Of a stretch of 44,551 nt of DNA, positions 32,562 to 40,618 are shown one piece after another. Source of the DNA: Acetobacter sp. (GTDB taxonomy: Bacteria > Pseudomonadota > Alphaproteobacteria > RF32 > CAG-239). Location: NCBI GenBank assembly GCA_023665325.1, contig JAMPED010000013.1, forward strand, positions 1 to 44,551, read 5' to 3'. Numbering within the stretch: the stretch's first letter is position 1; every line of letters starts with the position of its first letter. The position numbers were made by a program, and so were the translations under genes. Below the pieces are notes generated by a model. The model was not told the DNA's origin. It worked only from the letters and a program-made list of their open reading frames with translations, and made no database searches.

Positions 32562-33617
32562 ATGACTAATGAAGAACAGAATGCATTAAATGAGAGTTTA
32601 TTTGATGTGCTAGGTGAAGGAAAGCCTATTGAGGAGATAAAGTCACTTATTGAAAAAGGGGCTGATGTTAATGCTCGGGAGGAAGAGTGTGGATATACAC
32701 CGTTAATGATGACGCGCGACCTTAAAGAAATAAAAGTCTTAATTAATGCAGGGGCTGATGTTAATGCTAAAGATTTTGACGGAAAAACAGCTTTAATTAA
32801 GGTTGGGGGGCAATTTTGGACTCCAGATGGTCCCTTTTTCTATGACGAAAGTAAAAAATATTTGCTTAAAATAGCTAAACATACGAAACTTTTGATTAAA
32901 GCTGGAGCAGATGTCAATGCTGTCGATAATTACGGAAGAACCGCTATAATGAATGCCGTTACTGTTAAGCAAGCTAAACTTTTGTATAAAGCAGGAGCGG
33001 ATGTTAACCGTTCTGTTTTAGAAAGATTGATGATGGGAATTGATATTAGAATTAAGAAAACCATTCAAAGATATGTAGAAAATAAAGAACACGAGGCTTT
33101 AAATGAAAGTTTATTTATAGCTATAAAAGAAAATAAGCCTATTGAGGATATAAAAGCACTTATTAAAAAAGGTGCTGATGTTAATGCGTGTGATGAGGAT
33201 GATGGGACGGTATTGATGTGTGCTAAAACCGCTGAACAAACAAAACTTTTACTTGAGGCTGGGGCTGATGTTAATGCGAAAAATGTTTTTAATGAAACAG
33301 CATTGATGTGCGCCCAAACGGCTGAGCAAACAAGATTGCTGCTTGAAGCTGGAGCTGATGTTGATGTTTATGACATTAAAGGACGGACAGCATTATCAAT
33401 AGCAAAAACGGCTGAGCAAAAATCTCTTATAAATGCTGTAATTTATGAGGCATCAAAAGAAGAAGAGCGCCTTGGGGTTAAAGAGCATATTTTAGCACAT
33501 AAAGAACAAGTTTTGAAATGTCGTAAAGCTAAACGTTATTCTCGAGCCAAAACAGCCGATGATTTTTCATTTGATTTTTCAGCAGAAATTAAACGACGAA
33601 AAGCTTTTGAAAAGTAA
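32562..33617 (+). CDS. Ankyrin-repeat protein 1, with internal duplication
   Basis: About 351 residues. The protein is built of ankyrin units ending in AGADVNA (IEKGADVNA, INAGADVNA, IKAGADVNA, IKKGADVNA, LEAGADVNA, LEAGADVDV). The module NALNESLFDVLGEGKPIEEIKSLIEKGADVNA at the start recurs around residue 180 as EALNESLFIAIKENKPIEDI, so the gene holds a head-to-tail duplicate. The C-terminal 60 residues are charged. There is no signal peptide. The start at 32562 has GAGAGAAAG upstream; an in-frame ATG at 32484 lies before the promoter. A protein-binding role, in the cell or secreted by an unrecognised route, is all that can be inferred. Paralogue at 36810. Confidence 0.85.
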   Translation: MTNEEQNALNESLFDVLGEGKPIEEIKSLIEKGADVNAREEECGYTPLMMTRDLKEIKVLINAGADVNAKDFDGKTALIKVGGQFWTPDGPFFYDESKKYLLKIAKHTKLLIKAGADVNAVDNYGRTAIMNAVTVKQAKLLYKAGADVNRSVLERLMMGIDIRIKKTIQRYVENKEHEALNESLFIAIKENKPIEDIKALIKKGADVNACDEDDGTVLMCAKTAEQTKLLLEAGADVNAKNVFNETALMCAQTAEQTRLLLEAGADVDVYDIKGRTALSIAKTAEQKSLINAVIYEASKEEERLGVKEHILAHKEQVLKCRKAKRYSRAKTADDFSFDFSAEIKRRKAFEK

Positions 33618-33634
33618 GTGTTTGTTTTAGTTAG

Positions 33635-33656
33635 GGGCGGAAATATCCGCCCTTTT
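33635..33656 (+). terminator. Rho-independent terminator after ankyrin gene 1
   Basis: GGGCGGA (33635-33641), AATA loop, TCCGCCC (33646-33652), four T. Confidence 0.85.
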
Positions 33657-33660
33657 ATAG

Positions 33661-33681
33661 ATTGCGTCGCTACGTCGCAAT
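33661..33681. repeat. Small REP-like palindrome
   Basis: ATTGCG and CGCAAT bound a 9-base centre TCGCTACGT between the convergent ankyrin and pyrG genes. Only one copy is in the window, so a repeat family is a guess; it may simply assist pyrG termination. Confidence 0.3.
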
Positions 33682-33694
33682 GATATTTGTATAC

Positions 33695-35338
33695 TTACAC
33701 CAATCTGCTTTGTTTGATAGAGGCCTTAACGAATTCTACAAACAATGGATGTGGCGCAAATGGTTTGGATTTTAATTCCGGATGGAACTGAACTCCAATA
33801 AACCACGGATGATCTGGACGTTCAACAATCTCTGGTAATTTACCATCGGGCGAAGTTCCAGAAATCATCATTCCTCCTTGGGCTAATTGGCTTTTATACT
33901 TAATATTTACTTCATAACGATGACGGTGACGTTCAGAAATATGCGTAGAGCCATAAACTTCTGCTGCTTTGGATGTTGGCGACAACACCGACTCGTATGC
34001 TCCCAAGCGCATTGTTCCGCCTAAATCACCATCTTTATGACGGATTTGCTTTGCTCCATCTTTATCCCACTCCGTCATCAATCCAACAACGGCTTCACAA
34101 TCTTCGGCTAACTCGGTAGTATTAGCATTTTTAATTCCCAATACATTACGCATTGTTTCTATTACAGCCATTTGCATACCAAAACATATCCCTAAAAATG
34201 GAATATTATGTTCGCGAGCATATTTGACCGCAGCAATCTTTCCTGCTGTACCACGCAGTCCGAAACCTCCTGGAACAAGGATGCCGCTAACATCATTTAA
34301 CCACTCATCTACAGAACTCTTTTCTAATTCTTCAGCATCAATCCATTTGATTTTTACTTTATATTTATTGGCAATGCCTCCGTGATTTAGAGCCTCACCT
34401 AAAGATTTGTATGCTTCCAACAATTGAACATATTTGCCAACCACAGCTATACGAACCTCACCTTCTGGGGCTTTTAAGGTTTCGACAATCTTTTCCCAAC
34501 GACTTAAGTCAGCCTCTGGACAGGGCAATCCAAAATAACGACATACGGCTTTATCCATACCCTCTTTAGAATATGCTAGAGGTACTTGGTATATATTGCT
34601 GACATCTAACGCTGCAATCACGTTTTCTTCCTTTATATTGCAGAATAACGCCAATTTCTTTCTCTCGTTTTCGGGAATCGGCATTTGAGAACGGCAGAGC
34701 AACATATCTGGTTGGATACCATATTCTTGCAATTTCTTTACAGAATGCTGCGTTGGTTTGGTTTTTAATTCTCCTGCTGTTGGGATATATGGTAACAAAG
34801 TTAGATGTAAAAACATTGTACGTTCTCTTCCCAAGTCATACGCCAACTGACGAATCGCCTCAAGATATGGTTGTCCCTCAATATCTCCAACAGTTCCACC
34901 AATTTCACATAATACGAAATCTTCATCTTCTAAATCACTAATTATAAAATCTTTTATTTCATTAGTCACGTGGGGAATAACCTGTATTGTTGCCCCTAAA
35001 TAATCTCCGTGGCGCTCTTTATCAATCACACGTTGATAGATTTTTCCAGTGGTAATGCTGTCTGTTCTCTTTGCTGCCACACCAGAAAAACGTTCATAGT
35101 GACCTAAATCCAAATCAGCTTCTGTGCCATCATCTGTTACAAACACTTCACCGTGTTGAAACGGACTCATTGTTCCTGGGTCAACGTTTAAATATGGGTC
35201 AAGTTTTCTCAAACGAACTTTAAATCCGCGGCATTGTAACACGGACGCCAAAGATGCAGAAGCTAGCCCCTTCCCTAATGAAGAAACGACACCACCTGTA
35301 ATAAAAATAAATTTAGTTTTTGGATTTAGTTCAGACAT
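33695..35338 (-). CDS. pyrG: CTP synthase
   Basis: A 547-residue CTP synthase. The synthetase domain begins [20 protein letters not shown] with the ATP loop; [21 protein letters not shown] and [20 protein letters not shown] follow. The C-terminal class I glutaminase has [21 protein letters not shown] with the nucleophilic cysteine near residue 380, and [16 protein letters not shown] with the His-Glu pair. It makes CTP from UTP, glutamine and ATP. Located after secG in the tpiA-secG-pyrG order usual in alphaproteobacteria, but a terminator lies between secG and pyrG. It also supplies CTP for CDP-alcohols such as those inferred at the left end. Confidence 0.97.
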   Translation of the reverse strand: MSELNPKTKFIFITGGVVSSLGKGLASASLASVLQCRGFKVRLRKLDPYLNVDPGTMSPFQHGEVFVTDDGTEADLDLGHYERFSGVAAKRTDSITTGKIYQRVIDKERHGDYLGATIQVIPHVTNEIKDFIISDLEDEDFVLCEIGGTVGDIEGQPYLEAIRQLAYDLGRERTMFLHLTLLPYIPTAGELKTKPTQHSVKKLQEYGIQPDMLLCRSQMPIPENERKKLALFCNIKEENVIAALDVSNIYQVPLAYSKEGMDKAVCRYFGLPCPEADLSRWEKIVETLKAPEGEVRIAVVGKYVQLLEAYKSLGEALNHGGIANKYKVKIKWIDAEELEKSSVDEWLNDVSGILVPGGFGLRGTAGKIAAVKYAREHNIPFLGICFGMQMAVIETMRNVLGIKNANTTELAEDCEAVVGLMTEWDKDGAKQIRHKDGDLGGTMRLGAYESVLSPTSKAAEVYGSTHISERHRHRYEVNIKYKSQLAQGGMMISGTSPDGKLPEIVERPDHPWFIGVQFHPELKSKPFAPHPLFVEFVKASIKQSRLV

Positions 35339-35370
35339 TTATCTATCCTTTATCATTTATAATTGTAGTG

Positions 35371-35399
35371 AAAAAGGCACCTCCTTGAAAAGGTGCCTT
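35371..35399 (-). terminator. Terminator after secG
   Basis: AAGGCACCT (35374-35382) pairs with AGGTGCCTT (35391-35399). Read on the minus strand the stem is followed by a run of five T (complement of 35371-35375). Confidence 0.85.
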
Positions 35400-35425
35400 A
35401 TTTTGAGTTCTTATTCTCATCCGAT

Positions 35426-35800
35426 TTATTCCGCTGCCGGAACATCTGGTGTTGTTACCGGTTCACTTGGTACTGCTGGTGTTTCAGCAGCAGCGTCTGG
35501 AACTGCTGGCACAGATGGTACGGTTTGGGTTAATGGTGCAACATCCGTAATTGACTCGTTGGTTCTAGTTTCACCTTTATAATACAATGAGAGTAAAATA
35601 GAAGTGCAGAAGAAAATCGTTGCTAATATTGCTGTTGTACGGGTTAGGAGGTTACCTTTACCACGGGCTGATAAAAAACTATCCGCGCCATTTCCCCCAC
35701 CTAAACCGCTTAAAGCATTACCCGAATTGCGTTGCATCAAAATCAGCACAACTAAAAGAATTGCAACCATTAAATGAATTACTAACAATACTGATCCCAT
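35426..35800 (-). CDS. secG: Protein translocase subunit SecG
   Basis: A 124-residue SecG: two membrane helices (LLVIHLMVAILLVVLILMQ and TAILATIFFCTSILLSLYY) joined by the conserved loop SGNALSGLGGGNGADSFLSARGKGNLLTR (given in part), then an Ala/Pro/Val-rich tail of 45 residues that is typical of alphaproteobacterial members. It is the small auxiliary subunit of SecYEG. AAAGGAAAG precedes the start. It lies 19 bases downstream of tpiA. Confidence 0.95.
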   Translation of the reverse strand: MGSVLLVIHLMVAILLVVLILMQRNSGNALSGLGGGNGADSFLSARGKGNLLTRTTAILATIFFCTSILLSLYYKGETRTNESITDVAPLTQTVPSVPAVPDAAAETPAVPSEPVTTPDVPAAE

Positions 35801-35819
35801 TTTTCTTTCCTTTTTTTAA

Positions 35820-36581
35820 TTATTGTTTACAAGCTTCGCCGATTGCCATAAAATCTGCAACTTTAAGGCTGGCTCCTCCAATTAAACCACCATCTACATC
35901 TGGCAAAGCCAAAAGCTCTTTAGCGTTGGACGGTTTCATACTACCACCATACAAAATACGCATTTTGTTAGCATTTGCACGACCAAGTTTTTGAGCTACA
36001 ACTTTGCGAATAGCCGCGTGAACCTCTTCAACTTCTGCAGCTGTTGGTGTTCTTCCCGTTCCGATTGCCCAAACCGGTTCATAAGCTATAACGGTATTCT
36101 GAGCTGTTGCTATCTCTGGAACTGACCCCATAATCTGCTCTGCACAAACATCTATCGTTTTACCAGCATCTTTCTCTGCTTCAGTTTCACCTATGCATAT
36201 AATCACTTTTAGACCAGCGTTAATAGCTGCTGCGGCTTTTTTAGCAATCAACTCATTTGACTCGTGATGATCTGTACGGCGCTCAGAGTGCCCCACAATA
36301 ACGTATTGGCACCCTAAATCTTTAAGCATTAGCGGGCTGATATCCCCTGTATGTGCACCTTTTTCATCAAAATGGCAATCTTGCGCACCAAGCATCACAC
36401 GAGAGCCTTTAATCGCCTTTTTAGCAGAAGTCAAAAGTGTGAAAGGCGGACAAATTAAAAATTCACAATCTTTGCGCGCAGCCTTTTTAGCCTCAACCGC
36501 AACACCTTTTGCTAAAGCAACGCCGTCTTCCAGCAGACCATTCATCTTCCAGTTACCGGCAATTAAAGTTTTTCTTACCAT
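35820..36581 (-). CDS. tpiA: Triosephosphate isomerase
   Basis: A 253-residue TIM barrel. AGNWKMNG carries the substrate-binding Asn and Lys, VIVGHSERR the catalytic histidine, AYEPVWAIGTGRTP the catalytic glutamate and the flexible loop, and YGGSMKPSNAKELL plus DGGLIGGASL the phosphate-binding end. It interconverts dihydroxyacetone phosphate and glyceraldehyde-3-phosphate. AGAGGA precedes the ATG. In many alphaproteobacteria tpiA faces ppiD directly; here ankyrin gene 2 lies between them. Confidence 0.97.
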   Translation of the reverse strand: MVRKTLIAGNWKMNGLLEDGVALAKGVAVEAKKAARKDCEFLICPPFTLLTSAKKAIKGSRVMLGAQDCHFDEKGAHTGDISPLMLKDLGCQYVIVGHSERRTDHHESNELIAKKAAAAINAGLKVIICIGETEAEKDAGKTIDVCAEQIMGSVPEIATAQNTVIAYEPVWAIGTGRTPTAAEVEEVHAAIRKVVAQKLGRANANKMRILYGGSMKPSNAKELLALPDVDGGLIGGASLKVADFMAIGEACKQ

Positions 36582-36746
36582 TGTATAATCCTCTTTAAAT
36601 TACAAAACTTTTTCTTTTTTAACACAAGCATTTTTATTTTCCAGCCAAAAAGTGAAGTTGTTTACAGGAAAGTGTGGATTTTCATTTTCTAATATGTGGC
36701 ATTTTGAAGGACATAAGACTTTGTTTCTAAATAAATTAAAAATATT

Positions 36747-36775
36747 TGACAAATTATCCTAGATAATGTACAATT
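36747..36775 (+). promoter_or_regulatory. Promoter of ankyrin gene 2
   Basis: TTGACA (36747-36752), 17-base spacer, TACAAT (36770-36775), identical in hexamers and spacing to the promoter of ankyrin gene 1. Both are followed by a TTTAATTATGA stretch. Confidence 0.65.
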
Positions 36776-36809
36776 TAATTATGATTTATTTGAATTTATG
36801 GAGGATAAA

Positions 36810-37424
36810 ATGATAACTAATGAAGATCAAAAAAAACTTAATGAAGATTTATTTAAGGCTATAGCGCGTGTACGTCCTCTTGAAGAAATAGAAAAACTTA
36901 TTGAAAAAGGTGCTGATGTAAATGCAATAAACGAAAAAGATGAAATGAAGACAACACCTTTAGTATGGTGTAGAACAGCTGAACAGGTTGAAGTATTGGT
37001 TGGTGCTGGCGCTGATGTGGATTATCAATCAAGTTATAATGGAATGACTGCTTTGATGTGGGCTAGTCAAAAGGGAAATACAGAGACTGTAGAGGCTTTA
37101 ATTGATGAAGGCGCAGATTATGAAGCAAGCGATATTTCAGGAAGGACCGCAATTTCTTATGCTGGTAATCTTGACACTCTAAAGGTTTTCATTGATAAAG
37201 GGGCTGATCCTTTTAAACAAGATGTATATGGAACGGATGTTTCAGAATATATTTCAACAAATGATATTATCGATCCAGAAATGAAACAACAAATGCTTAT
37301 TTCTTTAGATAATTATAAAAATACCTTCACAGATGAAGAAGATACGATGGAGCTTTCGACAGGTCTTAGCGATGAGCAAGATTTTATGAGAAGCTATTAT
37401 AATAGAACAAGAAATTCAAGATAG
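36810..37424 (+). CDS. Ankyrin-repeat protein 2
   Basis: About 204 residues. It opens MITNEDQKKLNEDLFKAI and LEEIEKLIEKGADVNA, clearly paralogous to the start of ankyrin protein 1. Further units are VEVLVGAGADVDY, TALMWASQKGNTETVEALIDEGADYEA and TLKVFIDKGADPF. The last 60 residues are acidic then basic and unlike protein 1. No signal peptide. GGAGG at 36800-36804 supports the ATG at 36810; the in-frame ATG at 36798 overlaps that site. It sits alone with its own promoter and terminator between tpiA and ppiD. Confidence 0.85.
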   Translation: MITNEDQKKLNEDLFKAIARVRPLEEIEKLIEKGADVNAINEKDEMKTTPLVWCRTAEQVEVLVGAGADVDYQSSYNGMTALMWASQKGNTETVEALIDEGADYEASDISGRTAISYAGNLDTLKVFIDKGADPFKQDVYGTDVSEYISTNDIIDPEMKQQMLISLDNYKNTFTDEEDTMELSTGLSDEQDFMRSYYNRTRNSR

Positions 37425-37432
37425 ATATATTG

Positions 37433-37458
37433 AGCGGAAGTTTTTCCGCTTTTTTTTG
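37433..37458 (+). terminator. Rho-independent terminator after ankyrin gene 2
   Basis: AGCGGAA (37433-37439) pairs with TTCCGCT (37444-37450), followed by seven T. Confidence 0.9.
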
Positions 37459-37490
37459 ATTTAAATATAGTAATAATTTACATTCTATTT

Positions 37491-37631
37491 ATGAGTTACA
37501 ATAATGTAATCCCAATAATGATGGCAACTGATAAAAAAGTATTGAACAGATTTATAATTGAGATTGCATATTTTTTTTTGGCTTTTATAATGGGTGCAAT
37601 TAAGTTATTTTGGGATGAAAAAAATGATTAG
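37491..37631 (+). CDS. Possible small membrane protein overlapping the ppiD start
   Basis: A 46-codon ORF (MSYNNVIPIMMATDKKVLNR at the start) with one hydrophobic helix, FIIEIAYFFLAFIMGAIKLFW. It ends eight bases inside ppiD, which would couple the two. There is no recognisable ribosome site before its ATG, so it may be chance. Confidence 0.25.
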   Translation: MSYNNVIPIMMATDKKVLNRFIIEIAYFFLAFIMGAIKLFWDEKND

Positions 37632-39495
37632 TAAATTAGCTAAAGCAAAAGATAATTGGTTTTTCAAAATTATTTCAATCGCCGTTGCCGTCAGCTTTGT
37701 TTCGCTGTTTGGGGTGACTGGATATATCAGCACAGCAAGCCAAAACCAGACTGTTGTCAATGTCAATGGAGAAAAGACATCGCAGAGTGAGTTTTCATAT
37801 CGTTTACAAAAAGAACTCAGTGCCATAAAAGGTATTGCTGGTGAAGATTTTGAAATCACCGATGAGATGCGTAACACTTTGGCTGAGGGTGTTTTGCGCC
37901 AGATTGTTAATGAAAGTGTGATTGATCAGGCTATGGTGAAATATGGCATTCATTTTCCGAAAGCTTTTGTTCAACAAGTTATTTTTAATCGCCCTGAATT
38001 TATGAATCCGGCAAATGGACAATTTCATCCAGAATTATTCAAACGTTATCTCTCTTCGGTTGGGATGAGCGAAAATGAATATGTGGCGTCTATTAAACGA
38101 ATGATGGCGCAGAAATTACTTGTTGCGGATATGGTCGCTGATTTTGGTGTGCCACAGGTTTTGAGTAACGCTATTCATAAAATGGATAACCAAAGAAAAT
38201 CCTTTAAATATGTCACGATTTCTCCGGCAGATATCAAAATTGAACGAGCAATTACGGAAGATGAAATCAGACAATATTATGACGATTTTTCTGAAAATTT
38301 CACCATCCCTGAAACAAGAGAGGCTGAAGTTTTATTTATACCAAATGAGATTATTTTGAAGAAATTTGCTGCTAGTGATGAAATGGTTGAAGATTATTTT
38401 AAACAGCACAAAAAAGAGCTTGATCAACCTGAAAAACGTGAAGTTTTACAGATGGTATTTACAGATAAGGCTATCGCCGAAAAAGCTTTTGAACAAGTTA
38501 AAAATGGTAAGATTTTTGCTGATGTTGCTAAAGAACTTAAGGCTGAAAATGCAGCTGAACCTACATTAGGGCTAGTTTCTCAAGATGAATTGGCTGACGA
38601 TTTAGCGAACAATGTTTTTGATTTGGAACTTCACACACCTACATTATTAGAAGTTGCGGATAGCTGGCAAGTTATTAGTGTAAAAAATGTGATTCCGGCA
38701 AAAGAAGCTGTTTTTGCAGAAGTTAAACAAGAAATTATTGAGCTTTTGCAAAATGAGAATCTATATGATGCTTTACGCGAGGCAAAAGCTGAGATTGATG
38801 ATGCTAGCAATGCGGGAAAATCATTAACCGAAATTGGAGCAATGTATGCCGTTCAACCGATAGTAATTAAAGATATTCGTGAAGAGACTCCAGTAACTGA
38901 GACTCCTGAAAGTTTACAAACGCTCGATTTTAATGAAATTGTTTTCTCATACGGTCAAGATGAAGTAAGCTCTGCTGAAGAGTTTGATGATGGTGTAGCC
39001 TTGGTTAAAGTGATTAAAATTATTGATGCACATTTACCAGAAATGGATACAATTAAAGAACAAATTATTGCCCTATGGTCTGTGCAAGAAAAAAATGCTC
39101 TTGCTAAAGAAATGGCTGAAAATATTATCAATGATACCGAAGATGGTAGTGAGTTAGCTGATGCTGCAAAAGCACGAAACTTAGAGATTTTCCGCTCTGA
39201 GCCTCTAAGCCGTAATGAAACCTTTGCAGGCTTATCTAAAAGTGAAATCAATGATTTATTCCTCACAGAAGAAGGTAGAGTTATGCTTTTTGAACGTGCT
39301 GGAAATGCGTATATATTAGCAACTCCATTTGAAACTGTTAACTTTAAAGATGAACTCACTGAAGATAAATTAGCAGATATTCAAGAACGGGCTAAAGCTT
39401 CGATTGCAGCAGATATGGGTAAAGCGGCTATGGACAGCTATACATCTGATTATAAAGTCAAAATTGATTATGATTTAGCAGGATTTTCTGAGTAA
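37624..39495 (+). CDS. ppiD: Membrane-anchored peptidyl-prolyl isomerase PpiD/SurA-like
   Basis: About 623 residues: one N-terminal membrane helix (IISIAVAVSFVSLFGVTGYI), a SurA_N-type chaperone region with QTVVNVNGEKTSQSEFSYRL and NESVIDQAMVKYGI, a central parvulin-like section (REVLQMVFTDKAIAEKAFEQV, LELHTPTLLEVADSWQVISVKNV), and a long helical C-terminus. It helps folding of exported proteins at the periplasmic face of the inner membrane. GGGA eight bases before ATG 37624 favours that start; ATG 37615 and GTG 37594 are in frame. It ends in TAATG shared with fmt. Confidence 0.88.
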   Translation: MISKLAKAKDNWFFKIISIAVAVSFVSLFGVTGYISTASQNQTVVNVNGEKTSQSEFSYRLQKELSAIKGIAGEDFEITDEMRNTLAEGVLRQIVNESVIDQAMVKYGIHFPKAFVQQVIFNRPEFMNPANGQFHPELFKRYLSSVGMSENEYVASIKRMMAQKLLVADMVADFGVPQVLSNAIHKMDNQRKSFKYVTISPADIKIERAITEDEIRQYYDDFSENFTIPETREAEVLFIPNEIILKKFAASDEMVEDYFKQHKKELDQPEKREVLQMVFTDKAIAEKAFEQVKNGKIFADVAKELKAENAAEPTLGLVSQDELADDLANNVFDLELHTPTLLEVADSWQVISVKNVIPAKEAVFAEVKQEIIELLQNENLYDALREAKAEIDDASNAGKSLTEIGAMYAVQPIVIKDIREETPVTETPESLQTLDFNEIVFSYGQDEVSSAEEFDDGVALVKVIKIIDAHLPEMDTIKEQIIALWSVQEKNALAKEMAENIINDTEDGSELADAAKARNLEIFRSEPLSRNETFAGLSKSEINDLFLTEEGRVMLFERAGNAYILATPFETVNFKDELTEDKLADIQERAKASIAADMGKAAMDSYTSDYKVKIDYDLAGFSE

Positions 39496-40403
39496 TGCGC
39501 ATTGTTTTTATGGGAACACCGGATTTTTCTGTTCCGGTACTAGAAAAGTTGATTGCGGAACATACTGTTGTAGCAGTTTACACACGAGCACCTAAAGTGA
39601 GTGGCAGGGGTAATAAGGTTAATAAAACACCTGTTCACTTGGTTGCAGAAAAATATGGAATCGAAGTGAGAACGCCTCGGACCCTTAGAAACGACGAAGA
39701 GCAAGCTGTTTTAAGAGAATATAATGCTGATTTGGCTGTGGTTGCTGCATACGGTTTACTTTTGCCTCAAATCGTATTAGATATGTTTCCGAAAGGGTGC
39801 ATCAACGTTCACGCATCTTTATTACCCAGATGGCGAGGTGCTGCTCCTATTCAAAGAGCTATTGAAGCTAGAGATACTCAAAGCGGGATTTCAATTATGC
39901 AAATGGCTTTGGCCCTTGATGCTGGGGATGTACTTAGTCAAGAATCGGTTGCTATTACCGAAGAGATGACTGGAGGAGATTTGCACGATGCTCTTTCCGC
40001 TGTTGGTGCATCTTTATTGATTGATACTTTGGCTGATTTGGATAACATTTCTCCTCAAAAACAGGATGAAGCATTGGTAACATATGCTGAAAAGTTGGAT
40101 AAGGCAGAATGTAAACTTGATTTTAATGCTCCAGCAAAAGACTTAGCAGCTAAAATCAGAGCATTTTCCCCCTACCCTGCTGTCTACTTTATATATAAAG
40201 GTGAACGCTTTAAAATTTTGAAAGCCGAAATTATTGCTCAATCAGGCGTTTCTGGAGAAATTTTAGAGAGCGAAAATAAGCTTGTTATTGCAACTGCTGA
40301 CAACGCTTTAAATATCATCAGAATCCAGCGTGAAGGGAAACAACCGATGGCAATTTCTGATTTATTACGTGGTTTTAAATTTGAAAAAGGAGTGTTACTT
40401 TAA
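39495..40403 (+). CDS. fmt: Methionyl-tRNA formyltransferase
   Basis: A 302-residue Fmt. MRIVFMGTPDFSVPVLEKL starts the formyltransferase domain; the active-site set is seen in GCINVHASLLPRWRGAAPIQRAI (Asn, His) and MALALDAGDVL (Asp). The C-terminal domain (AKIRAFSPYPAVYF) binds the tRNA. It formylates initiator Met-tRNA with 10-formyl-THF. Its ATG overlaps the ppiD stop by one base. The partner def is not next to it here. Confidence 0.96.
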   Translation: MRIVFMGTPDFSVPVLEKLIAEHTVVAVYTRAPKVSGRGNKVNKTPVHLVAEKYGIEVRTPRTLRNDEEQAVLREYNADLAVVAAYGLLLPQIVLDMFPKGCINVHASLLPRWRGAAPIQRAIEARDTQSGISIMQMALALDAGDVLSQESVAITEEMTGGDLHDALSAVGASLLIDTLADLDNISPQKQDEALVTYAEKLDKAECKLDFNAPAKDLAAKIRAFSPYPAVYFIYKGERFKILKAEIIAQSGVSGEILESENKLVIATADNALNIIRIQREGKQPMAISDLLRGFKFEKGVLL

Positions 40404-40441
40404 AATTTAAGCAAAAACTATTCACTCTGCTGATTTTTTGC

Positions 40442-40469
40442 TTGATTCTATAAAAATGTTGTATATACT
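40442..40469 (+). promoter_or_regulatory. Putative promoter of tRNA-Leu
   Basis: TTGATT (40442-40447), 16-base spacer, TATACT (40464-40469), with the tRNA beginning 25 bases further on. Confidence 0.5.
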
Positions 40470-40494
40470 CGGAGCAAATTTATTGTTGCAATCC

Positions 40495-40578
40495 GCGGGC
40501 GTGGTGAAATTGGTAGACACGCTAGACTTAGGATCTAGTGGCTTTGCTGTGAGAGTTCGAGTCTCTCCGCCCGCACCA
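40495..40578 (+). tRNA. tRNA-Leu (anticodon UAG)
   Basis: Acceptor stem GCGGGCG (40495-40501) pairs with CGCCCGC (40568-40574), discriminator A, encoded CCA to 40578. The anticodon arm CTAGA / TCTAG encloses CTTAGGA with anticodon TAG. It has a long variable region and GTTCGAGTC for the T arm, as in class II tRNAs. Confidence 0.95.
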
Positions 40579-40601
40579 TCTTTTTTAAGATGGCTTTTTT
40601 T
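40576..40601 (+). terminator. Terminator that begins within the tRNA CCA end
   Basis: CCATCTT (40576-40582) pairs with AAGATGG (40587-40593) around TTTT, then C and a run of seven T. Its 5' arm begins at the CCA of tRNA-Leu. Confidence 0.85.
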
Positions 40602-40618
40602 AGAGAAGAGTATACCTA

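Noticed and set aside
40495..40578. tRNA-Leu as an integration site
   Set aside because: No integrase, no direct repeat of its 3' end seen, and housekeeping genes lie on both sides.
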